37,749 bases of DNA from Scleroderma bovista (GCA_037178675.1 JAYMGJ010000530.1:1-37749); one strand, 5' to 3'. Shown: positions 1 through 12,229, numbered from the stretch's first letter. Numbers and translations: made by a program. Notes: generated by a model from the sequence alone, not told the origin.

Positions 1-2025
1 GGTTGTAGTGCAGGAAGGTGAGGGCCTGGACAAGGAAGAGAGAAGATGAGTTCTGACACGCAAGCGCAGAGGGCGCTGCACCTTGACTTCTTTAGTCGCC
101 TCCACCTGATTTGCTGTGCAGAGCTGGTCTGTCTGGGAGATTAACCACATGGGGGAGTCGCAAGGCGTTGACTGTTGCACACAGTGTCGATGGAAAATAA
201 CGGGGGGACTCACCAAATGAAAAAAAAGTACAGCCAAAGTTGCTGGATCATCATTTAACTCCTGGAAAATAACAGAAAATGGTGGGGGGACTCACCAAAT
301 GAAGAAGAAAGAAATAGAAATGTATGGTCGCTAGATCGACGTCTAGCTCCCGATACTGGCGCATCTCTCTCCATCTGCTTGATTCCCTCATTGGAACATC
401 CCCCGCACAATGATCGACCACGATTTGTTCGAGTGCATGGTGTCGCACAAACATGGACGCAGAGACAAAAGGGCGATGGCCCGACGATCCCCGTGCGATG
501 GGAAAACGCGCCTTGAGTTGTTGAAGGAGGGGCTGCAAAAGTGACCGAGGGGTGTAGTTTCATGCAATGGAGGCGTACGCGATAAAATAGGGCAGCTTCA
601 CTGTCGAGCCAGAAGAGGACGGGGGCAACTCCAGGCAGGCGAATAGGTGAGTGACAAATTTGGCGCATAGGCGCAATTTGGGCTCGTGGCCGTAGAAGGG
701 ATCACATTGCCGCGAAACAGACGCTGCCGCTTGGGGCTTCTGATAGGCTACATCGGAAGGGGTAGGGAAGGTAGAAGAGAGAGAGTGCTTACCGGCTGAG
801 GATATGGTATCCGGGGGTGAGAGGTATTGTGTACAAGATCATCAATGAAGGGAAGTACAGTGTGGCCCACACTGTTTGGTATGTCAGTACAACTCTGAAG
901 GGACTCATTGTGCATGGAGCTCACCGATGTGACCATCTTAGATTGCTGAGCGCTGCGCAGCAACGAAGGATGGGGGGAAGGGTGTGGGTAAGGAGGGAGT
1001 TAGACGAGGACGTGGATAGCGGCGCATGCTCAATACACGCACCTAGGCATTACGTTGTGCCCTGACGCCTTGAGGCCGCGAGCTGGTTCAAGCTATAAAG
1101 TCCTGGAAAGCCATTGTAAAGTCCTGTAAAGTCCCTTTATAACGGAAAAATTGCAGTAAAATTGCAAACAAACCAGCTGGCTTGCAGAGTCGAAGCAGTA
1201 GCTTTGCAAGCACCTCAACGGGACAAGGCAAAGTGTTGTATAAGTCAATTGTCGGGCACTGTGGGGGTGAGGTCAGTTATGACGGTACCCAGGGTTCGTT
1301 GACACTTGACAGTAGCCTAAAAGGGAAATTTGGCTGTGAGTAGTTCCTGACCTACCCACTACAGTCCACCTTTCCTGCTGTTAGTTTGTACAAATGCCAG
1401 TCTTTAGGGTAGTGAGTGGACGGACCTGATAATTTGGGAGGGCCTGTTGCTTGACGTCAAGTACAAAGATTAATTCTGCAGGTGCTCAAAGACCTCAAAC
1501 AGCCAACAGAAAGCCTCATTTTCTAAAGCGATGCTCCGCCCGGAGTACTATGTAGTAGCACCCTGATCCCGACATGACCAACACGCCGGCGCTTATGATT
1601 GCTTCCTTTCCTTTTCCCGACAGCTGAGGCCGCGTCACCAGGACAAAGCAAACGTGTCCCCGCTACTGTATTAGATATCAATGACCTTGGGCGGGAATCC
1701 TGGGCTCTGACCATTTAGTTATGCAGGTCGAAGACGTGTGCATCAAACCCCCGACTCGTTAAGTGTACAGGAAGATCGGACTCTACATACTGGTAGTTCT
1801 TTGGTACTGAGCCATAACTAGTACTAAGCGACGTTCAGTGTACCCTGACCCGCCATAAACATTTGGTTCCGTGTCACACTGGGTACACTCTGGGCACGAT
1901 CGACGATGCCACGATGCCGTCAGACACACGGGCACGGTCGTTTCCGCTGCGGAAGGTGGTTAGGAGCTGGCGCACGACTTCACAGCCCCCAGCACTGCCA
2001 CATGCTGTTTTTTCGAGATAAATCT
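1..2025. other. Left flank, no firm gene
   Basis: I see no gene here that I can defend. Short open frames exist on the minus strand (about 251-538 and 748-963). Some end at GTAAGC- or GTGAGT-like donors, so spliced fragments of an unknown gene are possible, but no family signature is visible and I could not build a consistent chain. A roughly 30 bp segment with the motif GGGGGGACTCACCAAATGAA is present twice (see the repeat entry). A short AAAGTCCTG-type repetition lies at about 1097-1135. Confidence 0.4.
191..312. repeat. Short direct duplication
   Basis: Two near-identical segments about 70-80 bp apart share TGGAAAATAAC followed by GGGGGGACTCACCAAATGAA and a purine tract (about 191-228 and 263-312). 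On the minus strand each copy reads as CATTTG followed by GTGAGTCCCCCC, and then, in the right-hand copy, a TTTTCCAG. It therefore resembles a duplicated intron with its donor and acceptor. Function is unknown. Confidence 0.6.
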
Positions 2026-2767
2026 ACTTAAAGAAATTTTTGAAGTGTGCTTGTGTGTGTGTGTGTGTGTGTGTGTTTGTGTCTGATTATATCAGCAGCA
2101 ACATTTCCTACGTAGTATTTACCACTACGCTATTATCACCACCACCCTAACGCCAACACCGACCACTAACGCGATGACGCCCACCACGGTCACCAGTCAC
2201 GACACCAACCACCACCGCCATCACCAGCGTCATCGACCAACGCGAGGACAACAACAACAACGCAAGGATGACGACGACCAGCGTCGACGCTCACCACCGC
2301 GCGTCGACCACCACCACTACCAACGCGACGACGACGGCCATCACCACCGTCGTCGCCCACAAACGCGCCACGATGACAGCCACCACCACCATCAATGCAA
2401 TGACGGTGGCCATTGCCACCAGCGTCAACCATCACCACCACCACCACCAACGCATCGACGACAACAGCCACCATCGCCAGCGACGACGACGGTAGTGGCC
2501 ACCACCGTGCGTTGACCACCACCACCAACGCGACGACGACAGCCACCGATGACATCCACCACCACATGACAACGCCGACGCCGACGCTGCCACTTATTAT
2601 TTAGTCTATTTAGTATTTAGGACAACTTGTATAAATGAACTATGAATTTTATTTGTCTGAATAACTTGGTGTGATCTTTTTTTAATTGATATGCTATTGC
2701 TATGTACTCTACTGGAATGACTAGCCAAACTGAACACTAAGCTGAGTCAAAGGGTTAGTTTGCTGAT
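2026..2767 (+). repeat. Dispersed low-complexity repeat, copy 1
   Basis: This copy begins with ACTTAAAGAAATTTTTGAAG, followed by a (GT)n microsatellite (about 2049-2078), then TGATTATATCAG and TATTTCCTA-like words. Next is about 450 bp of CAC/ACC/GAC-type triplet repeats (about 2130-2590) and an AT-rich stretch, and it ends with GGGTTAGTTTGCTGAT. The same ordered words occur in reverse complement at 26268-27093, and the terminal word recurs at about 28450-28465. The long open frames in the triplet region (His/Thr/Pro- or Val/Gly-rich) exist on both strands and are repeat artefacts. There is no coding capacity, so it is probably a non-autonomous mobile or minisatellite-bearing element. Confidence 0.7.
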
Positions 2768-3114
2768 AGGCCTGACAAGGGGGTACAAGAGTGTAAAAGT
2801 TGATAAGTGGAATGTTATTCTGGCAGGTTAGCTATAATTGATTATATGTTGGACACATAATGGTAGCAAGATGACCAAGTGATGCAACTCTGTTAGAAGA
2901 TAAAACCATCAAATATAATGTGTGATAACAAAATGCCATGTCTATCCTGCATTATCTACAATGAGTCATTCTGATATGCACTTGATCATTGTGCACTAAG
3001 GATGTTAATGAGTGATCATACATGCTCAATTATGCTAGTTCAATTGTAAGGGTGTTTAATTGCTGATATTGAGGTATATTACAATATCACTCTGATGTAT
3101 GTTTATAATGTGTA
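2768..3114. other. AT-rich stretch, nothing recognised
   Basis: This is AT-rich sequence between the low-complexity repeat and the truncated end of the copia element. I found no reverse transcriptase motifs and no 3' LTR matching 5151-5369, so the copia element lost its 3' half here. Confidence 0.5.
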
Positions 3115-5073
3115 TCAGGGAATATCATCTCTTCCCCAGTTTCCTAATGTATCAGCATGGAGGGCTTTGGGTAAAACACCCTTTTGTCGTTCAATGTAAG
3201 TCAAATAGTCTTTGCATTTTTCAGTGGCCTGGCTTTTTGTTTTCAAATATTTAATAGTAACACACCGACTATAGTCATCAACAAACGAAATAAAATATTG
3301 TACACCAGTATATCCTAAAGTGCGAGATTCCCATAGATCAGTATGGGTTAACTCGCCAGGATATGTTGTATATTTCTCCACAGAATGTGGAAATGGTGCA
3401 CGTGTAAGCTTCACTTGTATGCATGCCTCACAGTCTGGTATGCGGCTGTCCACATTTACTTGTAGTCCGCTGACTAACTCCTTTTGTAATGTTCGTTTTA
3501 GCCCAGTAATTCCAACATGGCCAAAACGGAGGTGCCAGTCCATCCATGATGGACATTCTATATGTTACTGTGTTTGTTCAGCAACAGACTTAATAACTGT
3601 TGCATCAAGTAAGTACATTCTGTCGAGATGTTGTCCAACTAATATCAATTTATTATTTTTATCATATAGTTGGACATTGCCTTCACCCATCAAGGCTCGT
3701 CCTCCAGTCTCATCAAGACGAGAGATTGAGAAGAGGTTATTGGGAGCAGAAGGTACATATAATACATCATAGAGGACAATAATCATATATGTTTTATTAA
3801 CCCAACCTTTTAATTTTACAGTACCTCGTCCTTGAGCTGGCACCCGGGTACCACCAACTCCCTTTACAAATTTTTGTATGGGTATGAAGTTTGCAAAATT
3901 AGATTCCTTGTTTGATATGTGAGACGTAGTGGCTGAATCCGCCAACCACGAGTCACAGGTTATATCAGTTATGTTGGGTGACACATGTGTGAAGGTGACG
4001 TACGTGCCATCCTCCATCTCTTCGTCCTCCTGAACATTGCGCACCTGCTGAGTGCAATTGACTTTTCGTCGTTTTCCATTCTCGGTAGGCACCATCTTTA
4101 TTTCACCACTTTTTTCTGCCGATGTGTTATGCCAACACGCAGCAGTTGTATGGCCCGTCTTTCCACAGCCCTCGCATTTCGGCTTCCCATTTTTATAGAA
4201 GCATTCGGCCGCGATGTGGTTTGTGCGCTGACAAATAGTACAACGCTTCTTCGACCCTTTCTCCCTTTGTCCAAACTTCTTCCTGGTACGTTTTCCTTTC
4301 CCTTGGGCTGTCATTGCCGTCTCAGTCTTTCCTGTATCAGTTCCTTGGGCCTTCCTACGGTTATACTCGTCACGGATGACCGCGATCAACTCTTGTGACG
4401 TGGTCGTCACTTTTCCCGTTTGGGCACCAAGGTATGATGCAGTGAAAGAATCCCACGACGGAGGTAAGGACGATATAATCATATTGCTAAAGTCCTCATC
4501 GTTAATCTGTGACCCCATTTGATGAAGTTCAGCTTGGAGTGAACGCATTTTATTCAAGTGAGCCACAATATCGTTGCCATCTTTCGCACGTGTTTGATAT
4601 AAGGTTCGCCGCTGAGCTAAGATACTTTGTTTACCTCGCGACTGATGCATGGCGGTCAGATTCTCCCACATCTGTTTCACGGACGCCGCCTGTGAAATGT
4701 GCACGAACTGAGAGTTCTTTATATTCAAGGTAAGTATCACCTTTGCCACCTGTTCTGCTACCATCCACTGTTCATATTTTGGGTCGCTCTTTTCAGGCAT
4801 GGGGTTAGTATCCCCTTCACAATGATCCCACACTCGATTTAACTCAAGCATAGGAATAATTTGGCCCTTCCAGGCAACCCAGTTACTATCTCCCAGTGGC
4901 TCAGCAGCTTTGAAGGTGGAAATTGCGCCTAGGAAGCGTCCTTCCATAAACGGCATCGACATAGTCGCGCCATCTTGTGGTGTGGGTTCTGACGACAACG
5001 ACATTGTGGCTGTAGTTATTGTCTCCATGGGGTCACCCGCGCCAGGAATGTTAGTACCAGTGTTCGTCGACAT
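3115..5073 (-). pseudogene. Ty1/copia gag-protease-integrase, truncated
   Basis: Gag and the start of Pol of a Ty1/copia retrotransposon. The first open block (5073-3565, 502 aa) has a copia-type Gag with the WKGQ segment near residue 68. Two CX2CX4HX4C zinc knuckles (CTIC...H...C and CEGC...H...C) lie near residues 280-315. The aspartic protease site is LADSATTSH, near residue 380. A TAA at 3565-3567 interrupts the frame. The same frame continues with MDWHLRFGH, i.e. the GAG-pre-integrase HHCC zinc domain, and the start of the integrase core (HTDLW; FVDDYSR), then collapses at about 3150 and ends at 3115. The rest of integrase, reverse transcriptase, RNase H and the 3' LTR are missing. The first ATG lies 63 bp downstream of the primer site. 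The element cannot transpose on its own. Confidence 0.9.
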
Positions 5074-5135
5074 AGGGGTAGGCCTATAGTATAAATAAAA
5101 CGAAGATTAGACTCGCCTGAGGAGATTACGAGCAC

Positions 5136-5150
5136 GCGGGGCTCATAACC
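5136..5150 (-). other. Copia primer-binding site (half tRNA-iMet type)
   Basis: On the minus strand this reads GGTTATGAGCCCCGC, directly after the 5' LTR end. GGTTATGAGCCC is complementary to the anticodon-loop region of initiator tRNA-Met, the half-tRNA primer used by many Ty1/copia elements. The identical 12-mer occurs at 37119-37130 beside a second copia LTR. Confidence 0.75.
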
Positions 5151-5369
5151 TATTAAGATTTACGGTAGTTCTGCGTACGATGAGCGCCTCAAGCGCGGCG
5201 GTAGCTCAATTGGAATCGAGCGGGACGCACAGAACGAGCAAAGTCGTCATCATATTTCAAATGTCGGGCCATAGTATTTATACAATATCTCTACTATGAC
5301 ATCATGCCGGATGACTCAGTTCGGCTTTGGTGGCTGTCTCCGACTTGCCATCTAGCTATGGTCTTAACA
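5151..5369 (-). repeat. 5' LTR of the copia element (219 bp)
   Basis: On the minus strand the LTR starts TGTTAAGA at 5369 and ends TCTTAATA at 5151, a terminal inverted repeat with one mismatch (a C-to-T change at the normal CA end). A TATA box (TTGTATAAATAC) lies inside at about 5275-5287. The primer site follows directly. No partner 3' LTR is present in the window. Confidence 0.75.
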
Positions 5370-5625
5370 GAATGGACGACACGGAACGTCGAAGGTATTT
5401 GTTGATTTGGGTTAATGTTCTGCGGCCCTACTTACATGTTTTTATAACTACCCTATTGTACACGGGGTCGACCTACGAATAATAAAAAAGCACAACCAAG
5501 CCGCATAGTAAGATGTCAAAAATATTTGTACACTGAACCCTGCAGTTTCGCCATTCGAAGATCCTACAACCCCAAGATAATTGGATTCGTCGCAACACTT
5601 AGCAACACCACCAGCCTCTGGTGCG
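5370..5625. other. Intergenic, 3' flank of Gly-rich gene
   Basis: About 250 bp between the copia LTR and the stop codon of the minus-strand Gly/Ser/Tyr-rich gene. It presumably contains that gene's 3' UTR. I see nothing else. Confidence 0.4.
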
Positions 5626-6694
5626 TTAATACTGGGAAGTCTCGCCAGAATACCCGTCTCCATCCCCACGGCGAGAACCTCCAAGTGACTGGGACGCGCC
5701 ATATCCAGATCCCGCCTTTGAATTGTACTCGGAGTCGGAACCTTTATTGCCAGCGCTTGACCCGTACCGGCCACCTTCTCCGTCGCCACGAGCACCTCCA
5801 TAAGACTGAGACGTGTAGTCAGATCCGCCGGTTGAGCCATACGAATTTGACTCGGTGGCTTTGTAGCCAGAAGCCTTGGTGCCCGAGTCAGCATCTCCAC
5901 CACCGTGACGTCCACCGGATGTGGACGAGCTGTGGCCAGACCCTGTCTTGGAACCGTACTCAGAATCGGAAGCTTTGTAGCCAGTGCCAGACGAGTACTG
6001 ATCACCTCCGTCGCGACGGGCACCTCCATGTGACTGGGTCCCGTAACCAGAACCCTGAGTGCCCAAGTTATCATCTCCATCACCGTGACGCCCACCATAT
6101 GTTTTGGACGAGCCATAGCCAGATCCTGTCTTCGGGGTGTTCTCAGGGTCTGTGGCTTTGTATGACTGGGAGGTGCTGTGACCGGAGCGGTCCTCGGTTC
6201 CCCCCGATGCTCCAGTGTAAGTGGAATCGCTGCCACTGTAGCCTGAACCACGCCCTACATCGTTCGACCCTACACTCTCACAACCAGGGTTACCGGAAGC
6301 GTAGCTTCTGCCAGAGGTAGCGGAGTCAGCACCGTACTGACCACGATTCGAAGTCCCCAGGTCGCCCTGTCCATCGCCTGCAGAACTATGGTGCCCCTGA
6401 GCTGAGCCATAACTCGCCCCCGGACTCTCGTTACTGTTGCCAGAACGAGAACCATATTGGTCGTTTGAGGAGGCGTAATCCCCAGCGCCAGAGCCGTACG
6501 ACGGCTTGTCTCCATATCCTGGGGTGTCGGTAGTTCTACCACCGCCGTACTGACCGCCCGTGTCATCGCCACCACCTCCGTGGCGACCCTGACCCCTGCG
6601 TTCTCCTCTACTGTCTTTTGTTTGTTCATACTAAGATCATTAATGTGAGCGATCCATTTTTCTAGCGATTATGCAACCGACGACGACTCACCAT
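5626..6694 (-). CDS. Gly/Ser/Tyr-rich disordered repeat protein
   Basis: Spliced gene with exons 6694-6692 (the ATG alone) and 6630-5626, and a 61 bp intron with GTGAGT donor and CTTAG acceptor. The product is 335 aa starting MYEQTKDSRGERRGQG. Splicing is required because the long G/S/Y frame has no nearby ATG and is preceded by a stop that forms the acceptor TAG. The protein is almost entirely Gly, Ser, Tyr, Asp, Thr and Gln. From about residue 190 it has imperfect units of roughly 36 aa built on GSGYG, SYGGARGDG and GYKASDSEYGSK motifs. I see no signal peptide, membrane segment or folded domain. [G/S]Y[G/S] motifs of this density resemble FUS-like prion-like segments, so condensate formation is conceivable but inferred. 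Basidiomycetes have similar unnamed Gly/Tyr-rich proteins. I cannot assign a function. The intact frame through so skewed a composition argues that it is real. Confidence 0.75.
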
Positions 6695-7929
6695 ATCGTT
6701 TAAAAGACTTGAACTGCGGTACAGTGGTGCGCGTGTGGTGAGAGTGAAGATGCTGATAACGATTTACCAGGGTGTTTGGGTTAAATACGACGAGACTTTG
6801 CAGGGCCATCAACACTTTATACACACAAATGTCCTTAATGCCCCGCTTGGCTGGAAGAAATCAGGTCTAGAAGTCTGCTGTCACGATTATCTCCCACAGA
6901 ACACAGCCAATCTGTCGAGCTGGTTGGACTAGTCCGAACTGGGGCCAAATTGATGGCCACTCTACATGCACGTTCGTATGGTATCAGACACTCGACGACG
7001 GAGCAGGTAACCTTCCAGTATCGCACTTCATACTGGGGACTGCAGTCGAACCAACTGTTGTCGACCCCATTTCTAATCCACATTTTCACGTGTATAATGT
7101 GATTAGATCCGCGTTCAGAATGCCAATCAATGTCACAAGCTTTTTTTTTTTTTTAGATCCAATTTGCCTGAGGGCGTGTCGTCCTATGTTGCACTATACT
7201 GACTATGTGGCTAAGTGTGCTTGGTACTTCTGTGTATCGTAGGTTTGATTCTATAGAACGCTAGCCCGGCCGCATGAGCGTGCGTGAGCTAAAGGAAAGA
7301 AAATGTGGGCTGTCCCTGGTGTCTCTGTAATCTCGTGAATGTCACAAGCTTGTCCATTCTATCACGTGGGGGCTATGGCCTAGGCTGCCTAGCGGTTTCC
7401 ACCCGGCACTTTTCAGATCCATCTCATAATCCCATCTGCTCCCCAGGTGTTACAATTTTCGTCTCTTAATATCGGTCGTGGAATGCCAGGGTGGATTGGT
7501 ATTGAAGAGAAATGAAGATGCGTCTGTATGAAATGTAAAATTGCACAAGCTGGCTGGCAGTATAAGAATATCAGTTGGTGTTGATACTGTTGTAGAAAAT
7601 CCAAATGAACAAGGATGGAATAACGTCCAAAAAATCTGGCGTGAGACGGCTTCGCCAAGTCGCAATTGTTCCGGAGTTAGGTATAATTCCACTTTCTATG
7701 ATGAGTGGCAAATGAGTGGCTAGTATACAGCATTTACATAAAAGCCATGAGGTTCAATTTGGACACAATAGACGCTCTTCGGAGTCTTCGATCAGTTGTG
7801 ATTAGCGTTGCCGTTGCCATTTACTATGATATATCTTACATTGGTGAAACCTACTTAGATCAGCGTGTCCAGCGTAAGTATGATTAGTCCTCGAGACATC
7901 CTGTGTGATCCCCCACTGGCACAGCCAAA
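6695..7929. other. Intergenic 1.2 kb, no gene seen
   Basis: The part next to 6694 is the presumed promoter and 5' UTR of the Gly-rich gene, and the part next to 7930 is the presumed 3' UTR of the decarboxylase gene. A poly-T run lies at about 7141-7154. The short open frames have no recognisable features. Confidence 0.5.
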
Positions 7930-10900
7930 TCACGACCTGGGATAGCTTCCATTCATAGCAATACGACTACCTGGCCGGCTCGGGCACCGTCCGATGCCCA
8001 TCCCGACACGGACAAGCGTCTCGAGAGACGCACGCCCATTGATAAGGAGGTCCTCGTCCCACTGCACTGTGCCCTTCTCGAACAGGACGACGATCGTCGA
8101 ACCACCTGTCACACACATTGAAAGACATGAGCATGACAGACGATCCACAGACAAACCAAGGACACGCACCAAATGCAAAATACCCCAACTCGTCCCCCCT
8201 CACTACCGTCTGTCCCTCTTCCACGACTGTCCGAATACTCCCTACCATCATCGCACCCACGCACACTGCCATAACCCGCCCAAACTGGGGACTGTCTATG
8301 GGGATGATTCTCCGTGCATTCTCTCCGTATACGTCGAGCGCACTTCGGATAGCCTGCGGCTGTATCCATCCGTCAGCCACAAAGAACAGAAAAATAAAAG
8401 CACGGAAACACCCACGTTAACAGTATAATACTCTCCATCAATATCTGTCATTTTTCCGATCTTTCCATCGACTGGCACATGGAACCGATGATAATCCTGC
8501 GGTGCAAGCCGGAAAATGGCCAGTGCGCCCTGATAATACCGCTCAACCTCGTCACGATATGTGTCTCCGAGTAGTCGTGGGACTGTGAATTCCCGGCCCT
8601 TGATCCACAGACGTGTCGCTTCGGTCACGGAATCGAACACCACAAGACGACAGTCGGCTGCGCTCACTAGTCGACTGGGATCCTCCGGGCCGTCGATTGG
8701 GCGCGCTGTTGGTTTGAGTTTCCTGGACAAATCGTACCTAGAGTCAGTCCTTTGCGAGGATGCATTAAATGGCCTCATACCGATAAAAGAATTCGTTAAA
8801 TGTCTCTGAAGTGCAGACATGAAATGAGACAATCAGTGAACAACAATATTGGAGCGACGAGACGCACTGAAGGATTCGAGCGGCTCAAGTATCTCATCCA
8901 CATTGAGTTTATGAAAATCAATAAAGGGCTGTATGTCCCGAATCGAATCTGGCGAATCGTATTTCGTGCCTTGCTTGATTGTCAACGACTTCAACAGTCG
9001 ACGTGCCCTGGCACCTTCCATTCTTCCACGGGCTCCCTGTATCACCGATGAGTCACAGTATCACCAAAATAACCGCGGTTGAAGCGCACCTTGTACAACA
9101 GCCGGATTCCCAGTCTGACATACACCTGCATCTTCTCTTCCTCCAGCTGCCCAGTCATGCGGTTCTGCACAATAATATTCGCAGAGTTCTGGAAAGAACT
9201 AACATCAGTAACCACCACAACCACTAAAGCGAGGAGGAAGACGCACCGCCCCAAGCTTATAGTTACCACTCGACACCTTGGTAATAATCTTCGTGTACCA
9301 CTTCCGCTGTGCCTGACTCGCAGTGACAAAGTTCCCCACCACGATTCTGTCCACCCTCGCCCAGTCCTTACTCGCGCATATCGCCAAATGTGTCACAATA
9401 TCCATGTCCGCCTTCGAGTTCATCCGTGGCCGATGGCACAACGGACAATTTTTCACGTTGATCACACGCTCAAAATGGTCCTCACCCACAGATGCCATGG
9501 AAGAGGAGACATCCTCCGTCTCAGATGACGACGCGAACGAGTTTTGTCGTCCATCTTTTCCACCCGTCGCAGAGGTCCCGAACGAGCTCAATGATACCGA
9601 GAACGGTTCCGCAACCTGTACGAGCGGACGCTGACTCGGCTCCGTCACAAACATCTCTGTATATGATACCCGTCCTTCACCGGTGTCGTCCAAGATGCGT
9701 AACAATGGGCCCGAGAAGTCCAGCTCGCCAAGTAAAAACGACGGCCCAGAAAGATGCCCATTCCCGGGACTCTGTTGTTCGTCACATGTCCCACCAGTCC
9801 CGCTGCCAGGCGTCGGCGGCGAGCTGTCCACAAAACTGTCTTCTGTGTTCAGTCGCTTCTTCTCGCTTTTCGGGCGACACAACTCCGCCTCGAGACACTG
9901 GACTGCCTCGGGGATAGTTAGTTCATCGTCAGCAGGATGCTTATCATGCTGCGTGAAGAACGAGTCGATTGTCTGTGTGGACAGCGTCGATCCGAGCGAG
10001 TCCAGCATCGATGTAAGTTCTACACGCGAGATCGCGTTTGTGTCGTCGGCGTCGTACTGCCTGAGGTACTGCGCCCAGAACCGCTGACGGAGCGCATCGT
10101 AGGGCTGGAATTTGGCACTGCACAGGGTACATCGTAAATCCATCTGTCCCTTCCACACCTGCACACACATACCTGACACGTAGTACGGGGGCATGCTTAG
10201 CTTCCCACGGAACCTCTTTGGCAGTGACAAGAGGTAAACTGAACTCCTTCATTGGGTGACTCCCATCCTCGTCCATGTCGTACAAGCCGGTACGTGGATC
10301 AGGTTGTGGTGCGTCCTTAACGAGATCTGCAACGTCGAACCGGGCGTCACCAACATAGTCGTTGGACGAGAGCTTGTCCCAGTCTAGTACGGTCAGCATC
10401 ACCTGGAACGACGTCTCGTACCTACGCACGTGGAACAGTAGCTTCTCGTCCCACACGGGGTTCAGCGAGTGCCTGATCACACGGGTGCGAAAGACTTTCT
10501 TCCCGAATGAGGTCACGACAAAGGGGTCCATGTCCCAGCCTGTGCGTGTCACTGCACAGCGCACGTGTTATTCCATGCATGGCGCAAAGAGCATACCCAC
10601 TCACTGTTCTTGAGCTTTGGCAGATCCGTCGCACTTTTAATCTCGAGCATGACAATCCCCACGATGTCATTCGCCGCTGAGAAATTATACCCCGCAGACT
10701 TGTTCGATGTCCATGACACCTTGCTAAACTTCATCTTGGAGCTTGAGAGGGTCGGAATGGCACCTGCGCTTACGGACCGGCGGTGTCCGCATTCGGTGAC
10801 GATCAGCGGAGGCACCATGGGCGGTGCGCTTGGTGGTGTAGTCGTGGACGTGGACGTGGACGTTGATGCAGGTGTGGGCCCATGTGGCACAAATGCAGGT

Positions 10901-12229
10901 GCCACGTTGAGGGTAGGCACGTCGATAGCAGCAGTAGCCAGCTGAGCCGCAGCAGCAGCAACAACAGGTAAAGCCTTTCCTACCTCATACGAGGGTCGCG
11001 TAGCCAGCGCAGGGCGGCGAGGGAAGAGCCTTGGCAACTTGCTCCTTCCGGACGTCGTCGGTGTTGTCGGTGTCGGCGTTGCAGTCTCCACGTTGGGCGA
11101 GGGACGCGCTGTGCCAGGGGACCTGCTGCTTGGACCTGCTTCTGGGCGATCGTGGATCAGCGACGGGGGAATGAGAAGGCGCGATAGGCGCGGAGCTGCC
11201 AGGTCTGCGTCGTTCGTGTTCGTGTGTCCATGCGCTTGCAAGTGATTGTTATCTCGCTCGTCTTCGTCTTCATCCTCAAAGTTGACATCGTCCTCCTCGT
11301 CCGAGCTTATCCCACCATCGTCCTCGAACACCGCACCAGATAGATGCGAACGTAACGTGCCGATACCTTCCGTCTATAATACATACAACGGACAGTAAGT
11401 GGCGACGTCACACGCGGGGGCGCAGCCGAGCGTCCGTCAATACGTGCACTCACCGGAGGAGCAGAGACGATGGAGGGGCGCGAAAGCTTACTGAAGAGTG
11501 CAAAAACTTGTTCGAAGGGCATGGGGGCCCCTGTTCCGGGCTGGAGTGGCGGGGAAACAAAACCAAGTTTGAGCTGGACAAAGCCGGAAGGATGTGTCGT
11601 TGCGCGGGTGGATACAAGCGCCACGGAGAGCGGCTGCGATCACGGACGAGGTAAGAACAGATGAAACAAAATAGGTTGCAATACCTTGTTACGCTCGTCA
11701 TAGAACCCGAACCCACACTCCTCCCTGAACCAGTCCTCAAGCGGAAGTGCGACCTCGCCTAAATACTCTTTCCTAAGCACATTGTCCTTGTCCCATACAA
11801 CGATTTCGAGAGTTCCAAGGCGATCAGCGAGAGAGAGGTACAGTGCAAAGTCGAAAATGGCATCTTTGTACTCGGGGTTGGGCGTGCGCTTGCTCACGGG
11901 GGTTTGGTGCCGTGTGTTGAGGAGCGAGACGACGACAAAGCTGCGGATGTGAGATGGGGGTTACAAGGTACAAAAAAGGTGTATGTGTGGGTGTAGGTGT
12001 GGACAAAGACGACTCACGGATCGCAAGATGTGTTTTTTGCACGGGGCGCGAGATCTCTGCATCCGATGACCTGCAGACGCAGAATAGCGACGGGACTCTC
12101 GCCAGGCGATGGCGAGAGGTGGTTCCTGCCACTGCCACGACCACCAGAGACCCGTGCGGGAAGCTTTGCTGCGGTTCTGAGTGCCCGTCTGATCTTCTGT
12201 GCTTTCTTAGGCACGTATGGCACGATCAT
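7930..12229 (-). CDS. PSD2: Phosphatidylserine decarboxylase proenzyme with two C2 domains and EF-hand
   Basis: Converts phosphatidylserine to phosphatidylethanolamine. This is the C2-containing endomembrane class (yeast Psd2-like), not the mitochondrial one. Exons on the minus strand: 12229-12018, 11940-11685, 11633-11454, 11373-10605, 10551-10173, 10117-9247, 9188-9090, 9036-8868, 8805-8781, 8722-8416, 8359-8170, 8105-7930. All introns are GT-AG, 51-80 bp, and the exons total 3633 nt (1210 aa). Domains: first C2 (about 45-165, [10 protein letters not shown]), an acidic then Pro/Ser/Thr-rich linker (about 225-430), second C2 (about 455-590, [11 protein letters not shown]), EF-hand loop ([13 protein letters not shown], about 612-630), and the catalytic part with [11 protein letters not shown], active-site DYHRFH (about 1063-1068) and the self-cleavage motif GGST (about 1153-1156), whose Ser becomes the pyruvoyl group. 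C2 and EF-hand suggest calcium-responsive membrane targeting. Start: ATG 12229; an upstream exon cannot be excluded. Confidence 0.93.

Noticed and set aside
2174..2604. Several long open frames rich in His/Thr/Pro or Val
   Set aside because: They occur on both strands over CAC/GAC triplet repeats, so openness is explained by the repeat composition.
5199..5225. tRNA-like GCGGTAGCTCAATTGG
   Set aside because: It resembles a D-arm, but there is no T-arm (GGTTCGA-type) downstream, and it lies within the copia LTR.
5448..6629. Open frames of 264 and 267 aa on the plus strand and in another minus frame
   Set aside because: They are shadows of the Gly/Ser/Tyr-rich gene. The repetitive GGN/TCN/TAY composition keeps other frames open, and only the spliced G/S/Y frame gives a coherent product.
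6270..6629. 119-aa frame starting at an ATG at 6629
   Set aside because: Its ATG lies just inside exon 2 and it reads the Gly-rich gene in the wrong frame. The GTGAGT intron before it restores the G/S/Y frame.
8118..8428. Plus-strand frames over 8.0-8.4 kb
   Set aside because: Antisense to decarboxylase exons with intact GGST and [10 protein letters not shown] coding.
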